Source of the DNA: Thioclava sp. JE_KL1
GTDB taxonomy: Bacteria > Pseudomonadota > Alphaproteobacteria > Rhodobacterales > Rhodobacteraceae
Direction: 5' to 3'
DNA: 64,000 nt
NCBI RefSeq assembly: GCF_009296265.1
Contig: NZ_WBJS01000002.1
Location: forward strand, 124,001-188,000
Shown piece after piece: positions 43,264 to 53,698 of this stretch. Under the pieces are notes generated by a model that was given only the letters and a program-made list of their open reading frames with translations, was not told where the DNA came from and ran no database searches. Position 1 is the stretch's first letter. Each line of letters starts with the position of its first letter. The position numbers were made by a program, and so were the translations under genes.

Positions 43264-43433
43264 CGGGGCGTTCGCGCCTTTTCGCCTTGAACCCGGACGC
43301 TTGTTTCCCCACGTCAGAATTTGCGTGACGTGACGTTTTGGCGGCGGCGTAACTCTTGCCGTGGCGGGCGCTTTTGCCGCATCCTGCGCATGGCCCGTCA
43401 GTGGAGGAACGCGGCGGCCGCTGGAGGAGACTA

Positions 43434-45323
43434 ATGCAGAAATTCGCGACAGTTGCCGACCGTGATGCGGTCGAGGCCGAGAAACCCTGGGAGGCGCGCA
43501 ACCGCCCCGAAACGCTTTACGGCTTTCTGAGCGAGACCGCCAAGGCCCATGGCGATCGTCCGGCCCTGTCATTCCAGATCATGTCCGGCCCGACCGACAA
43601 GGCGGAGACGCTGAGCTGGTCGCAATTGCACGGCAAGGTCACGCAGGCTGCGAACCTGCTGCGCCATCTGGGCGTGGGGCCGACCGACACGGTGGCCTAT
43701 CTGCTGCCGAACTCGCTCGAGACCGCGACGGTGCTTCTGGCGGGCGCGACGGCCGGGATCGTGAACCCGATCAACCCGCTTCTGGATGCCGAGCAGATCG
43801 GCGCCATTCTGCGCGAGACCAAGGCGAAGGTTCTGGTGACGCTGAAGGCGTTCCCGAAGACCGACGTGGCGCAGAAGGCGGCTGAAGCCGTGCGGCTTGC
43901 GCCCAATGTCGAGGCCGTGCTGGAGGTCGATCTCAATCGCTACCTCTCGCCGCCGAAAAGCTGGATCGTGCCCTTCATTCGCCCCAAGACCGAGGTGAAG
44001 CACAACGCGAAGGTGATGAGCTTCAACGGCGAAGCCAGCAAGATGCCCGGCGACCGGCTGATGTTCGACGATCCCAACGAGGATCGCGTCGCGGCCTATT
44101 TCCACACCGGCGGCACGACGGGCATGCCCAAGGTCGCGCAGCACAAATATTCCGGCATGATCTATAATGGCTGGCTCGGCGGGCGGCTCTTGTTCAAGCA
44201 AGACGACGTGATGATGTGCCCGCTGCCGCTGTTCCACGTCTTCGCGGCCTATCCGATCCTGATGTCGGCCATCGCCTCGGGCGCGCATGTCATCTTCCCG
44301 ACCCCCGCGGGCTATCGCGGGGAGGGCGTGTTCGACAATTTCTGGAAGCTGATCGAGCGCTGGCAGGTGACCTTCCTGATCACCGTGCCGACCGCTGTGT
44401 CCGCGATGGTGCAGCGCAAGGTCGATGCCGATATCTCCTCGCTGCGGATCGCGCTCTCGGGCTCGGCCCCGCTGCCGATCGAGCTTTACAACCGCTTCAA
44501 GGCGGCAACCGGGGTCGAGATCGCGGAAGGCTACGGTCTGACCGAGGCGACCTGTCTGGTGTCGGTCAACCCGGTGGACGGGATGAAGAAGGTGGGCTCC
44601 GTCGGGATCCCGATGCCCTACACCCATGTGCGCATTCTCAAGAAGCGCAACGGCACGTTCGACGAATGCGCGCGGGATGAGGTCGGCGAGATCTGCGTTG
44701 CCAATCCGGGGGTCTTCGAGGGCTCGACCTATACCGAGCCGGACAAGAACCACGATCTGTTCGCCGAGGAGCGCTTCCTGCGCACCGGCGATCTGGGCCG
44801 TATCGACGAGGATGGCTATCTCTGGATCACGGGCCGCGCGAAGGATCTGATCATCCGGGGCGGGCACAATCTCGACCCGGCGGAGATCGAGGACGCGCTG
44901 CTGAGCCACCCGGCGGTGGCCTTCGCGGGCGCGATCGGTCAGCCCGACAGCTTCGCGGGCGAACTGCCTTGCGCCTATGTCGAGCTGGTTGCCGACGCCG
45001 AGGTGACCGACGAGGAGCTGATGGAACATGCGCGCGCGAATATTCACGAGCGCGCCGCGGTCCCGAAATATCTCGAGGTGATGGACGAGTTGCCGAAGAC
45101 GGCGGTGGGCAAGATCTTCAAGCCCGACTTGCGCAAGAAGGCGATCACCCGGGTGCTCAATGCCGAGCTGGAGACGGCGGGCATCAAGGCGCATGTCATC
45201 TCGGTCACCGAGGACAAGAAGCGCGGTCTGGTGGCGCATCTGGCGACCACGGGAGACTGCGATCAGGACGCGCTGGCCCATAAGCTGGGCGAGTTTACCG
45301 TACCGTGGGACTGGGCCCGGTAA
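43434..45323 (+). CDS. Acyl-CoA synthetase (AMP-forming)
   Basis: Adenylate-forming enzyme of 629 residues that activates a carboxylic acid to its CoA thioester. The AMP-binding signature is YFHTGGTTGMPKVAQHKYSG, and EGYGLTEATCLVSVNP, FLRTGDLGRIDEDGYLWITGR and PKTAVGKIFKPDLRKKA (with the C-terminal catalytic lysine) follow. The N-terminal part of about 80 residues precedes the first core motif. Substrate chain length is not readable. ATG 43434 has GGAGGAGAC upstream. The neighbouring exporter is on the same strand, 170 bases away. Confidence 0.9.
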   Translation: MQKFATVADRDAVEAEKPWEARNRPETLYGFLSETAKAHGDRPALSFQIMSGPTDKAETLSWSQLHGKVTQAANLLRHLGVGPTDTVAYLLPNSLETATVLLAGATAGIVNPINPLLDAEQIGAILRETKAKVLVTLKAFPKTDVAQKAAEAVRLAPNVEAVLEVDLNRYLSPPKSWIVPFIRPKTEVKHNAKVMSFNGEASKMPGDRLMFDDPNEDRVAAYFHTGGTTGMPKVAQHKYSGMIYNGWLGGRLLFKQDDVMMCPLPLFHVFAAYPILMSAIASGAHVIFPTPAGYRGEGVFDNFWKLIERWQVTFLITVPTAVSAMVQRKVDADISSLRIALSGSAPLPIELYNRFKAATGVEIAEGYGLTEATCLVSVNPVDGMKKVGSVGIPMPYTHVRILKKRNGTFDECARDEVGEICVANPGVFEGSTYTEPDKNHDLFAEERFLRTGDLGRIDEDGYLWITGRAKDLIIRGGHNLDPAEIEDALLSHPAVAFAGAIGQPDSFAGELPCAYVELVADAEVTDEELMEHARANIHERAAVPKYLEVMDELPKTAVGKIFKPDLRKKAITRVLNAELETAGIKAHVISVTEDKKRGLVAHLATTGDCDQDALAHKLGEFTVPWDWAR

Positions 45324-45352
45324 CCTCCCTCTCGCATCGCTAGCAACAATCG

Positions 45353-45375
45353 CGCCGCCCTCCGGGGCGGCGTTT
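45353..45375 (+). terminator. Terminator after the acyl-CoA synthetase
   Basis: Arms CGCCGCCC and GGGCGGCG around TCCG, followed by TTT. An outer pair, CAATCG with CGATTG, extends the structure. Confidence 0.7.
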
Positions 45376-45516
45376 CGATTGTGGAAACATCATGGCGGCC
45401 CATCGTGAAATTGCCCCGGTGGAGCCCCAGTGCGTCCCGATTCCGATGGTTAATGAAAGGTAACGAAGTCGTCTCCGCATCAAGAACGGGGCGACGCCAT
45501 CGAGATCGAGCGTGTC

Positions 45517-46263
45517 ATGTTTTTACCGATTGCCAGTTTTGCGAAACGCTGTCTCGCCCTTGTGGTGGTGAGCGTCCTCTATGCCTCTGCCGCGCAGGCG
45601 GTGACAGTCGATCTGATCACCAACGGTGATTTCGAGACCGGCGATCTGTCGGGCTGGAATTCGACCAGCTCTTCCTATGCAGAGGACTTCCAGATCAATA
45701 ACGGGCGGTTCAATCCGCGCGGGCCGACGCGCCGCGTGGATCCGATCTCGGGCAGTTACGACGTGATGAACGAGCAAACCGGCTACGGGATTTCGACCTT
45801 GACGCAGTTCTTCACGGTTCCCGATCGGGTGATCAGCGCAAGTTTCAACTTCACCTATCAGCTCGTGAACCACTACGCGTCGGGCTTCGACGACCCCGAT
45901 CAGCAGTTCCGTGTGAGCCTGATCGACGATGCGGGCGCGGTGATCTCGCAGATTTTCTCGACCCAGCCGGGCGACGCGGCGGTCCAGGGCGCGACGCCGC
46001 TGAGCTACGATCTGACCAGTTATCTGCAGGCGGGTGTGGGGTCGACGCTGGGCATCCAGTTCGATGTCGAGACGAGCTATTACTATATGAACGCCTCGCT
46101 CGACGATATTGCGATGATGGTGGAGACGCCCGCCACCGTGCCGCTTCCCGCCTCGGTCTGGATGATGCTGGCGGGGCTGGGGCTTTTCGCGGCGCTTGGC
46201 TGGTCGCGCAAGGTCCGCAATGGCGTGGATATCGCAAACTGCGAGGGTCCTGTCGCGGCGTAA
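45517..46263 (+). CDS. VPLPA-CTERM sorting domain protein, secreted
   Basis: Surface or periplasmic protein of 248 residues. The signal peptide (residues 1-28, ending ASAAQA) is followed by a carbohydrate-binding-like domain starting ITNGDFETGDLSGWNST, an opening seen in many PEP-CTERM type proteins, and rich in aromatic and acidic residues. At residues 210-233 is VPLPASVWMMLAGLGLFAALG then SRK, the VPLPA-CTERM tripartite sorting signal. Unusually, about fifteen more residues follow (NGVDIANCEGPVAA region), where most such proteins end right after the basic residues. The sorting enzyme is not in the window. Confidence 0.82.
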   Translation: MFLPIASFAKRCLALVVVSVLYASAAQAVTVDLITNGDFETGDLSGWNSTSSSYAEDFQINNGRFNPRGPTRRVDPISGSYDVMNEQTGYGISTLTQFFTVPDRVISASFNFTYQLVNHYASGFDDPDQQFRVSLIDDAGAVISQIFSTQPGDAAVQGATPLSYDLTSYLQAGVGSTLGIQFDVETSYYYMNASLDDIAMMVETPATVPLPASVWMMLAGLGLFAALGWSRKVRNGVDIANCEGPVAA

Positions 46264-46386
46264 GAGGCCGTGAAAGCGTCCCGACAACGCCACTGACATA
46301 TCCCCAGCCCGCCACGCAAGCGCCTCAATTGGCCGGAAATCTCGAAGGGTGACGCCAAAACGGCGTCGATACAAAGGAGACACGAA

Positions 46387-46527
46387 ATGCGCTGTCTGGC
46401 TGCCCTTTTTCGCCTCTTCAAGCGCCGCGAGGATCGGATTGACCTGCGGATGAAAGAACTCGGCTCGATGCCCGCACCGTGCCGCAGACGCGTATCGCCT
46501 TTCGCTGAGATGCCGAAGCCTCAGTAA
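46387..46527 (+). CDS. Small 46-residue protein, unknown
   Basis: Short reading frame coding 46 residues: an N-terminal amphipathic basic part (MRCLAALFRLFKRREDR) and a Pro/Arg-rich remainder ending EMPKPQ. It is supported by a very good ribosome site (AAAGGAG, seven bases upstream) and by a terminator 37 bases after the TAA stop, so it sits in a complete small transcription unit. The hydrophobic-cationic N-terminus could associate with membranes. Nothing homologous is recognised. Confidence 0.5.
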   Translation: MRCLAALFRLFKRREDRIDLRMKELGSMPAPCRRRVSPFAEMPKPQ

Positions 46528-46563
46528 AAGCACGCGCTTTAGTCAGCTACCCGTACCAGTACG

Positions 46564-46595
46564 AAACGCCCGAGGGTCACTCCCAGCGGGCGTTT
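46564..46595. terminator. Bidirectional terminator after the small gene and mipZ
   Basis: Perfect nine-base arms AAACGCCCG and CGGGCGTTT, with an inner GGG/CCC pair in the loop, followed by GTTTG. It lies between the converging small gene and the mipZ-like gene. Confidence 0.82.
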
Positions 46596-46632
46596 GTTTG
46601 TCTCAAGGGGCCTGTCGCGCCGTGAGAGAGGC

Positions 46633-47442
46633 TCAGAAGTCGACCGCGACGCCGGGCAGGTCCAGCTCCTTCATCAGGTCGCGCACTTCCTGACGGGCCG
46701 CCACGTTGGAGATGTTGAGGCTCTCGACGCCGAGGTCCTTGAGGTCCAGAAGCGTCAGCCCGCGCGGGAACAGCTCGCGGAAGATCACCCGCTCGGAGAA
46801 GCCGGGCGAGACGCGGAAACCGATGCGCTTCGAGAGCTGCTCCAAAGCCGCGCCCACCTTGCGCTTGTTGTGCATCTGCTGAGCGCCCACGCGGTTGCGC
46901 AGTACGATCCAGTCGATCGGCTTCAACCCCGCCTTCGCGCGCAGCTGCCGCGCCGACCAGACCATCTCGGAGTAGATCGAGGGGCCGATCACCTTCGAGG
47001 TCACCGGGTCGATCCGTGCCAGCAGGTCGAAATCGATGAAACTGTCATTGAGCGGCGTGACCAGCGTATCGGCCAGCGAATGCGCGACCTGAGACAGCCG
47101 CGTATGCGAGCCGGGGCAGTCGATCAGGATGAAGTCGCAGGACGGCTCCATCTCGGCTACGGCGGTCGACAGCCGGTGGTCATAGGGGTTCTCCCCCGGA
47201 CCCAGCGTCGAGGCGTCCACCTCGGGCAGTTCGCGATAATCGGGGCAGGGCAGGTCGAGCCCCTCGCGATCCATATAGGCCAGCCGGTTCTCGACATAGC
47301 GCCCGAAACTGCGCTGCCGCAGATCGAGATCGAGCGCCCCCACTTTCCATCCCATCCGCGCCAAGGCGGTCGCCACATGCATCGAGGTGGTGGACTTCCC
47401 CGACCCACCCTTTTCGTTGCCCATCACGATGATATGCGCCAA
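46633..47442 (-). CDS. mipZ: Division plane positioning ATPase MipZ (ParA family)
   Basis: Alphaproteobacterial ParA-like ATPase that forms a polar gradient and keeps FtsZ at mid-cell. It has 269 residues. The deviant Walker A is NEKGGSGKSTTSMHVATAL, Walker A' to B is VGALDLDLRQRSFGRYVENR, and IDCPGSHTRLSQVAHSLADT and PLNDSFIDFDLLARIDP are MipZ-specific text. The likely start is TTG 47442, with GGGGATGGG upstream and similarity beginning at that point (AHIIVMGNEKGG); an ATG six codons later is a weak alternative. The frame runs on upstream without a start site. Confidence 0.9.
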   Translation of the reverse strand: MAHIIVMGNEKGGSGKSTTSMHVATALARMGWKVGALDLDLRQRSFGRYVENRLAYMDREGLDLPCPDYRELPEVDASTLGPGENPYDHRLSTAVAEMEPSCDFILIDCPGSHTRLSQVAHSLADTLVTPLNDSFIDFDLLARIDPVTSKVIGPSIYSEMVWSARQLRAKAGLKPIDWIVLRNRVGAQQMHNKRKVGAALEQLSKRIGFRVSPGFSERVIFRELFPRGLTLLDLKDLGVESLNISNVAARQEVRDLMKELDLPGVAVDF

Positions 47443-47572
47443 GTCCCATCCCCGCTTTGTCTTGTGTCTTGTCCCTCGCCAGACACTATAGATGGCAATC
47501 GGGAACTGGGGAAGGTGGCGCGCAAGGGGCGAGGTGCCGTGGCGTAGAAACACTGCGTTTAAGCAACAGAGA

Positions 47573-47604
47573 AAAGCGCAGAGCATGGTTATGCTCTGCG
47601 CTTT
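47573..47604. terminator. Terminator after ettA
   Basis: Perfect 14-base arms AAAGCGCAGAGCAT and ATGCTCTGCGCTTT with loop GGTT, 30 bases past the ettA stop on the minus strand. Confidence 0.88.
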
Positions 47605-47633
47605 CGCTTTTCGTTCGAAGTGTGTGTCGGAAC

Positions 47634-49289
<1,656 letters not shown>

Positions 49290-49571
49290 GGTCGACCTCG
49301 TTTGGAATAAGGGGTTTGGGCGCCTTCTATGCGGAAAGCCGGCATAGGGAAAGGGGGCGTGGCGGGGGCCTACGGGCGAGCCTGCCGCTTCTGTCGTTTA
49401 ACTGTCATTTTTCAATGTGCGCAAATGCGCAGAACTGTGTTTGAAAACGCCAGTTTCATGCGGATACGAACGGACCTAGATCAGCGTCATCGCCGAGGGC
49501 ACAGACGCTTCCCCCTGTCGCTTCGCTCTCGGTGAGAAGCACAACACGCGTATTCGTATAGGAGAGTAACA

Positions 49572-49904
49572 ATGAAAACGCTGATCACGACTTCGGTCCT
49601 CGCCCTCGCCCTGAGCACCTCGCTGGCCGCTGCCGGCGGTGACGGCTACGGCTCCATCGCACCGTCGATGTCGCAAAGCTCCTCGGCCAGCAAAGGCTCG
49701 GCTGTTGGTGAAGTGACCCCCGGCAAAGCGCAGATCGCAGCCCAGCTCGGCCTGAACCCGGCTGAATACACCACCGCTGAACTGTTCCGCATCCAGAACG
49801 CGCTGCGCAACGGTAACCGCGAAGAGGCGAAATACGTCATCAACCACACCAACCGTCAACCGGTTGACGTGGCGCCGCAGCCCGTGATGGGCCGTGACGC
49901 ATAA
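49572..49904 (+). CDS. Small secreted protein with a GK-Q-A-QLGL repeat, unknown
   Basis: Secreted protein of 110 residues. The signal peptide MKTLITTSVLALALSTSLAA is cleaved near residue 20, and a Ser-rich linker (SIAPSMSQSSSASKG) follows. One copy of a repeat of about 40 residues then occurs: GKAQIAAQLGLNPAEYT, then ELFRIQNALRNGNREEAKYV. The same repeat occurs twice in the protein at 50182. TA-N-G-like spacing and the absence of cysteines suggest a helical periplasmic or exported domain. The ribosome site is AGGAGAG. A terminator follows directly. I recognise no family. Confidence 0.7.
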   Translation: MKTLITTSVLALALSTSLAAAGGDGYGSIAPSMSQSSSASKGSAVGEVTPGKAQIAAQLGLNPAEYTTAELFRIQNALRNGNREEAKYVINHTNRQPVDVAPQPVMGRDA

Positions 49905-49927
49905 GATCGACACAGTCTTCTGACCGA

Positions 49928-49953
49928 AAACGGCCCCCTCGCAGGGGCCGTTT
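49928..49953 (+). terminator. Terminator between the two secreted repeat proteins
   Basis: Perfect ten-base arms AAACGGCCCC and GGGGCCGTTT around CTCGCA, followed by CTATAT, 24 bases past the stop of the first gene. Confidence 0.85.
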
Positions 49954-50181
49954 CTATATCCGGCCTATCGTGCCGGATTCTTTCGAGAAATACGGTTTCC
50001 TTTTGTATTCCAGTCACTTCACGGAATCCGGACTGGATGAGAGTTCCCTGTGTATATGTGTTTGAGTGAACACGGGGCGGGGCCAAAACGGCCTTTTGTG
50101 CGATGATTGGGCTCATATGTCGGGGTCATCGGCGCCATAGGGTGCCGCTGGAAATCAACCTGCTGATGAAAGGATTTCATC

Positions 50182-50733
50182 ATGACCCGCAATCTTCTGA
50201 CCACCGCTATCGCAGCCCTCGCACTGACCGCTGGCTCCGCCGGGATCGCCTCGGCCGCCACGACCCAAGTCGGGGCCGACAATGGTACGGATCTGGGTGT
50301 CATCGCGCCTTCGATGACGCCGCAACCCCAAGCGTCGTCGATGGTCGTCAACGCCACCAATCAGGGCAAGACCCAGATCGCGGCGCAGCTGCAAACCTTC
50401 GCCGGTCTGAATAATGTCGATCCCACGCAATATTCGGTGGGCGAGTTGCAGAAGATGTTGCACGCGGCCCGTAACGGCGATGTCGCCAAGCTCGCCTATT
50501 ACCGCAGCCATGCGGACCGGCAGCTGGGCGGCCCCGGCCTTGGTGAGACCACGCCGGGCAAGACCCAGATGGCCGAGCAGCTCGGGCTCAACCCCGATGA
50601 TTACACCGTGGCCCAGCTCCAGCGCATCCAGCATGACGTGCAGCGCGGACGTTACGACGACGCCAATTACATCGTGACCCAAGGCGCCTCGTCGCAACCC
50701 GCGATGATGCTGTTCGCGCCCAGTGCGCAATGA
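50182..50733 (+). CDS. Secreted protein with two copies of the same repeat, unknown
   Basis: Paralogue of the protein at 49572, 183 residues. The signal peptide ends near ASAA at residue 26. A linker contains VIAPSMTPQPQASS, matching the SIAPSMSQSSS linker of the other. Repeat 1 is GKTQIAAQLQTF (about residue 58) with YSVGELQKMLHAARNGDVAKL; repeat 2 is GKTQMAEQLGLNPDDYT with AQLQRIQHDVQRGRYDDANYI. The ribosome site AAAGGA is present. A terminator follows, so each paralogue is its own transcript. The function is unknown. Confidence 0.7.
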   Translation: MTRNLLTTAIAALALTAGSAGIASAATTQVGADNGTDLGVIAPSMTPQPQASSMVVNATNQGKTQIAAQLQTFAGLNNVDPTQYSVGELQKMLHAARNGDVAKLAYYRSHADRQLGGPGLGETTPGKTQMAEQLGLNPDDYTVAQLQRIQHDVQRGRYDDANYIVTQGASSQPAMMLFAPSAQ

Positions 50734-50760
50734 GCTGATATGCGCTGACTCAACGAAAAG

Positions 50761-50785
50761 GGCGGTCCTCCGGGGCCGCCTTTTT
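50761..50785 (+). terminator. Terminator after the second repeat protein
   Basis: Arms GGCGGTCC and GGGCCGCC (one G-U pair) around TCCG, followed by TTTTT. Confidence 0.85.
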
Positions 50786-50845
50786 CATGCGCTTTGACAG
50801 GGCGTTCAAAGCCTGTATCCCTGAGCGAAGACGATGGGAGAGACG

Positions 50846-51607
50846 ATGCTCAAGACGCTGCACCATTACTACGAGGAGGATTCCCGCCGCGCCCATGCGT
50901 TTCGCTACGCGCTTCTGGCCTTCGATCTTGCCACGATCCTTTTCGTCATCGTCACCTCCTTCTTCCCCCACACGGTCACGATCGAAGTCATCGATGCGGT
51001 GATCGGCGTCGTGATCGTGGCGGATTTCCTCGCCCGCTACGCGATCTCAGGCGAGAAGGTCCGCTTCTGGACCCGCGCGGCGACATGGGCCGACATCATT
51101 GCGATCGGGTCGTTCCTCGCGCCGATCGCAGGGGAGGGGCTGGGCTTCCTGCGGATTCTGCGGACGTTGCGATTGCTGCATACCTATCAGCTCATGGCGC
51201 GGCTGCGTCATGACTTCAAGTTCTTCCGCCATCATCAGGAAATCATCATCGCCGCGATCAATCTGGGCGTCTTCCTGTTCGTGATGACGGGGCTGATCTA
51301 TGCCACGCAGGTGCGGATCAATCCGCAGATTTCGAACTATGCCGACGCGCTTTATTTCACCGTGACCACGCTGACGACGACGGGGTTCGGGGACATTACG
51401 CCCAAGGGTGAATGGGGGCGGATGATCTCGGTCGCCATCATGATCTTCGGCGTCACGCTGTTCTTGCGGCTCGCGCAGGTGTTGTTCCGGCCCACGAAGG
51501 TGCGCCATGAATGCCCGACCTGCGGGCTGAGCCTGCACGATGCCGATGCGATCCACTGCAAACATTGCGGCGAGGTCATCCACATCGACACCGAAGGGCT
51601 GACCTGA
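50846..51607 (+). CDS. Voltage-sensor type potassium channel with C-terminal zinc ribbon
   Basis: Ion channel of 253 residues. Six hydrophobic segments are present; the fourth is FLRILRTLRLLHTYQLMARLR, with regularly spaced arginines as in S4 voltage sensors. The pore helix and K+ filter are FTVTTLTTTGFGDITP near residue 172, and the last helix follows. After it comes a zinc ribbon, CPTCGLSLHDADAIHCKHCG, which is not usual for this class. The start at 50846 is preceded by GGGAGAG; an ATG four codons earlier has weaker support. It is monocistronic. Confidence 0.85.
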   Translation: MLKTLHHYYEEDSRRAHAFRYALLAFDLATILFVIVTSFFPHTVTIEVIDAVIGVVIVADFLARYAISGEKVRFWTRAATWADIIAIGSFLAPIAGEGLGFLRILRTLRLLHTYQLMARLRHDFKFFRHHQEIIIAAINLGVFLFVMTGLIYATQVRINPQISNYADALYFTVTTLTTTGFGDITPKGEWGRMISVAIMIFGVTLFLRLAQVLFRPTKVRHECPTCGLSLHDADAIHCKHCGEVIHIDTEGLT

Positions 51608-51610
51608 GCT

Positions 51611-52081
51611 TCAGCAGGGCTTCGCGAGCACCATCACATACCACGGGCCCTTGCCGTCGCGCCGGGGTACGACCGCCACGCCGATCCGGGTCACGCCGCG
51701 CAGCAGGATGTTGCGGCGATGGCCGGGCGAATGCATCCAGGCGTCGAACACCTCACCCGGATCGCGCTGGCCCATCGCGACATTCTCGGCGATCAGGCAG
51801 GCGCGGAAGCCAGCCTTCGCCGCCCGCCTGAGCGGGGTCGATCCGTCCGAGCCCTTGTGATCGAAGAAGCCGCGCCGGGCCATGTCGCAGCCTTGCGTTG
51901 CTGCGGCCTGCGTCAATTGCAGATCCATCGCGAGCGCATTCAGCCCCTGGGCTTGCCGCTGTTGCGAAGTCGCCTGCGCAATCTCGCGACCTTGGGCGGC
52001 ATCGATGGCGCATTCGCCAGCCTGCGCCGCGACGGGCAGCAGGCCGAGAAGCAATGCGAGCAGCGCGAGAGTGCGGATCAA
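51611..52081 (-). CDS. SCP/CAP-domain secreted protein
   Basis: Secreted CAP-superfamily protein of 156 residues. The signal peptide ([21 protein letters not shown]) is followed by a CAP domain with [23 protein letters not shown] and [18 protein letters not shown], the conserved helix of the family, then [18 protein letters not shown]. Cysteines at both ends suggest a disulfide. The start is TTG, overlapping the rimO stop (TTGA), with GGGGAAGG upstream. No ATG lies in a better place, so the coupling to rimO is convincing although functionally odd. Confidence 0.85.
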   Translation of the reverse strand: MIRTLALLALLLGLLPVAAQAGECAIDAAQGREIAQATSQQRQAQGLNALAMDLQLTQAAATQGCDMARRGFFDHKGSDGSTPLRRAAKAGFRACLIAENVAMGQRDPGEVFDAWMHSPGHRRNILLRGVTRIGVAVVPRRDGKGPWYVMVLAKPC

Positions 52082-53463
52082 ACGAGCCTTCCCCAGAGAT
52101 CGTATTCCGAGGCCTCGTCGACCTCGACCGTCACGATATCACCGGGGCTGAGATTCTCGAAATCCTCATCGATGAACAGGTTGCCGTCGATCTCGGGCGC
52201 GTCTGCCTTGGTGCGGCAGGTGGCACCTTCCGCATCGACCGCGTCGACGATCACCTGCTGGACGCTGCCGACCTTGGCTTGCAGCTTCGCTTCGGAAATC
52301 GCCTGCGCTTTTTCCATGAAGCGGTTCCAGCGGTTCTGCTTCACCTCGTCGGGCACGTGATCGGGCAGGGTGTTGGAGCGCGCGCCCTCGACGTTTTCAT
52401 ATTGGAAGCAGCCGACGCGATCGAGCTGCGCTTCGTCCATCCAGTCGAGCAGATATTGGAACTCGTCCTCTGTTTCGCCGGGATAGCCCACGATGAAGGT
52501 CGAGCGCAGCGTGATGTCCGGGCAGGCCGCGCGCCAGGCCGCGATCTCGTCGAGCGTCTTGGCCGAGGCCGCGGGCCGCGCCATCCGTTTGAGTACATCC
52601 GGGTGCGCGTGCTGGAACGGAATGTCGAGATAGGGCAGCACGCCGCCGCCGTTTTCCTGTGCCTCCGCCATCAGCGGGATCAGGTTGCGCACATGCGGGT
52701 AGGGGTAGACGTAATGCAGCCGCACCCACGCGCCGAGCGAGCCCAGATCACGGGCGAGATCGGTGATGTGCGCGCGGTGGCCCCGCTCCTCGGCATGTTT
52801 GATATCGACGCCGTAAGCGGACGTGTCTTGGCTGATCACCAGCAGTTCACGCACGCCCGCGCTGACGAGCTTCTCGGCCTCGCGCACGATCGCATGGGCC
52901 GGGCGGCTGACGAGGCGGCCGCGCATGTCGGGGATGATGCAGAACTTGCACTTGTGGTTACAGCCCTCGGAAATCTTCAGATAGCTGTAATGGCGCGGCG
53001 TCAGCTTCACGCCCGCCGCGGGCAGAAGATCGACGAAGGGATCGGGATCGGGCGGCACGGCGGCGTGGACCGCGTCCAGAACCTGCTCGTATTGATGCGG
53101 GCCGGTCACGGCGAGCACGGAGGGGTGCGTGCCGGTGATATATTCGGGCTCCGCACCCAGACAGCCCGTCACGATGACCCGGCCGTTTTCATTCAGCGCC
53201 TCGCCGATCGCCTCGAGGCTTTCCGCCTTGGCGCTGTCGAGAAACCCGCAGGTATTCACGATCACCGCATCCGCGCCCGCGTAATCGGGCGAGATCGCGT
53301 AGCCCTCGGCGCGCAGCCGCGTGAGGATGCGTTCGCTGTCGACCAACGCCTTGGGGCAGCCAAGCGAGACCATCCCGATCAGCGGCTGACCGGGGCGGGG
53401 GGCATCCGTGATGCGCGCGCGGGGCGCGAGATCGGGACGCAGGTTCGGAGGGTTTGTGCTCAT
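52078..53463 (-). CDS. rimO: Ribosomal protein S12 methylthiotransferase RimO
   Basis: Radical SAM enzyme adding a methylthio group to the conserved aspartate of ribosomal protein S12. It has 461 residues. The N-terminal methylthiotransferase domain is present ([47 protein letters not shown]). The radical SAM [4Fe-4S] cluster motif is [15 protein letters not shown]. The C-terminal TRAM domain is near residues 390-461. RimO is told from MiaB by this cysteine spacing and the SEGCNHKC text. The start at 53463 removes a non-conserved upstream extension. Confidence 0.95.
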   Translation of the reverse strand: MSTNPPNLRPDLAPRARITDAPRPGQPLIGMVSLGCPKALVDSERILTRLRAEGYAISPDYAGADAVIVNTCGFLDSAKAESLEAIGEALNENGRVIVTGCLGAEPEYITGTHPSVLAVTGPHQYEQVLDAVHAAVPPDPDPFVDLLPAAGVKLTPRHYSYLKISEGCNHKCKFCIIPDMRGRLVSRPAHAIVREAEKLVSAGVRELLVISQDTSAYGVDIKHAEERGHRAHITDLARDLGSLGAWVRLHYVYPYPHVRNLIPLMAEAQENGGGVLPYLDIPFQHAHPDVLKRMARPAASAKTLDEIAAWRAACPDITLRSTFIVGYPGETEDEFQYLLDWMDEAQLDRVGCFQYENVEGARSNTLPDHVPDEVKQNRWNRFMEKAQAISEAKLQAKVGSVQQVIVDAVDAEGATCRTKADAPEIDGNLFIDEDFENLSPGDIVTVEVDEASEYDLWGRLV

Positions 53464-53698
53464 GGCGCGCGATATAGCCCTTGCAGAGCGTTCCGAAAAG
53501 CCCCCCGCGTGACGGACGGCATTCCCATTGCGTGAGGGGCGGATTTCGGCCCGACACACGGCAAACGAGAAAACGCTTGCCAGATCAGGTATATTTAAAG
53601 TTGAATATTTGAAGCTGTTTTTCGAACGGCACAGCCGAGGCGCAGGGGGGAAGGGAGAGCCTGCCTGCGCGACAAACCGGCTCAGAGGGAGGAAACTA

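Noticed and set aside
49329-49535. Plus-strand open frame of 68 codons upstream of the first secreted repeat protein
   Set aside because: No ribosome site, no plausible protein; it overlaps the region where the ettA promoter and the next promoter must lie.
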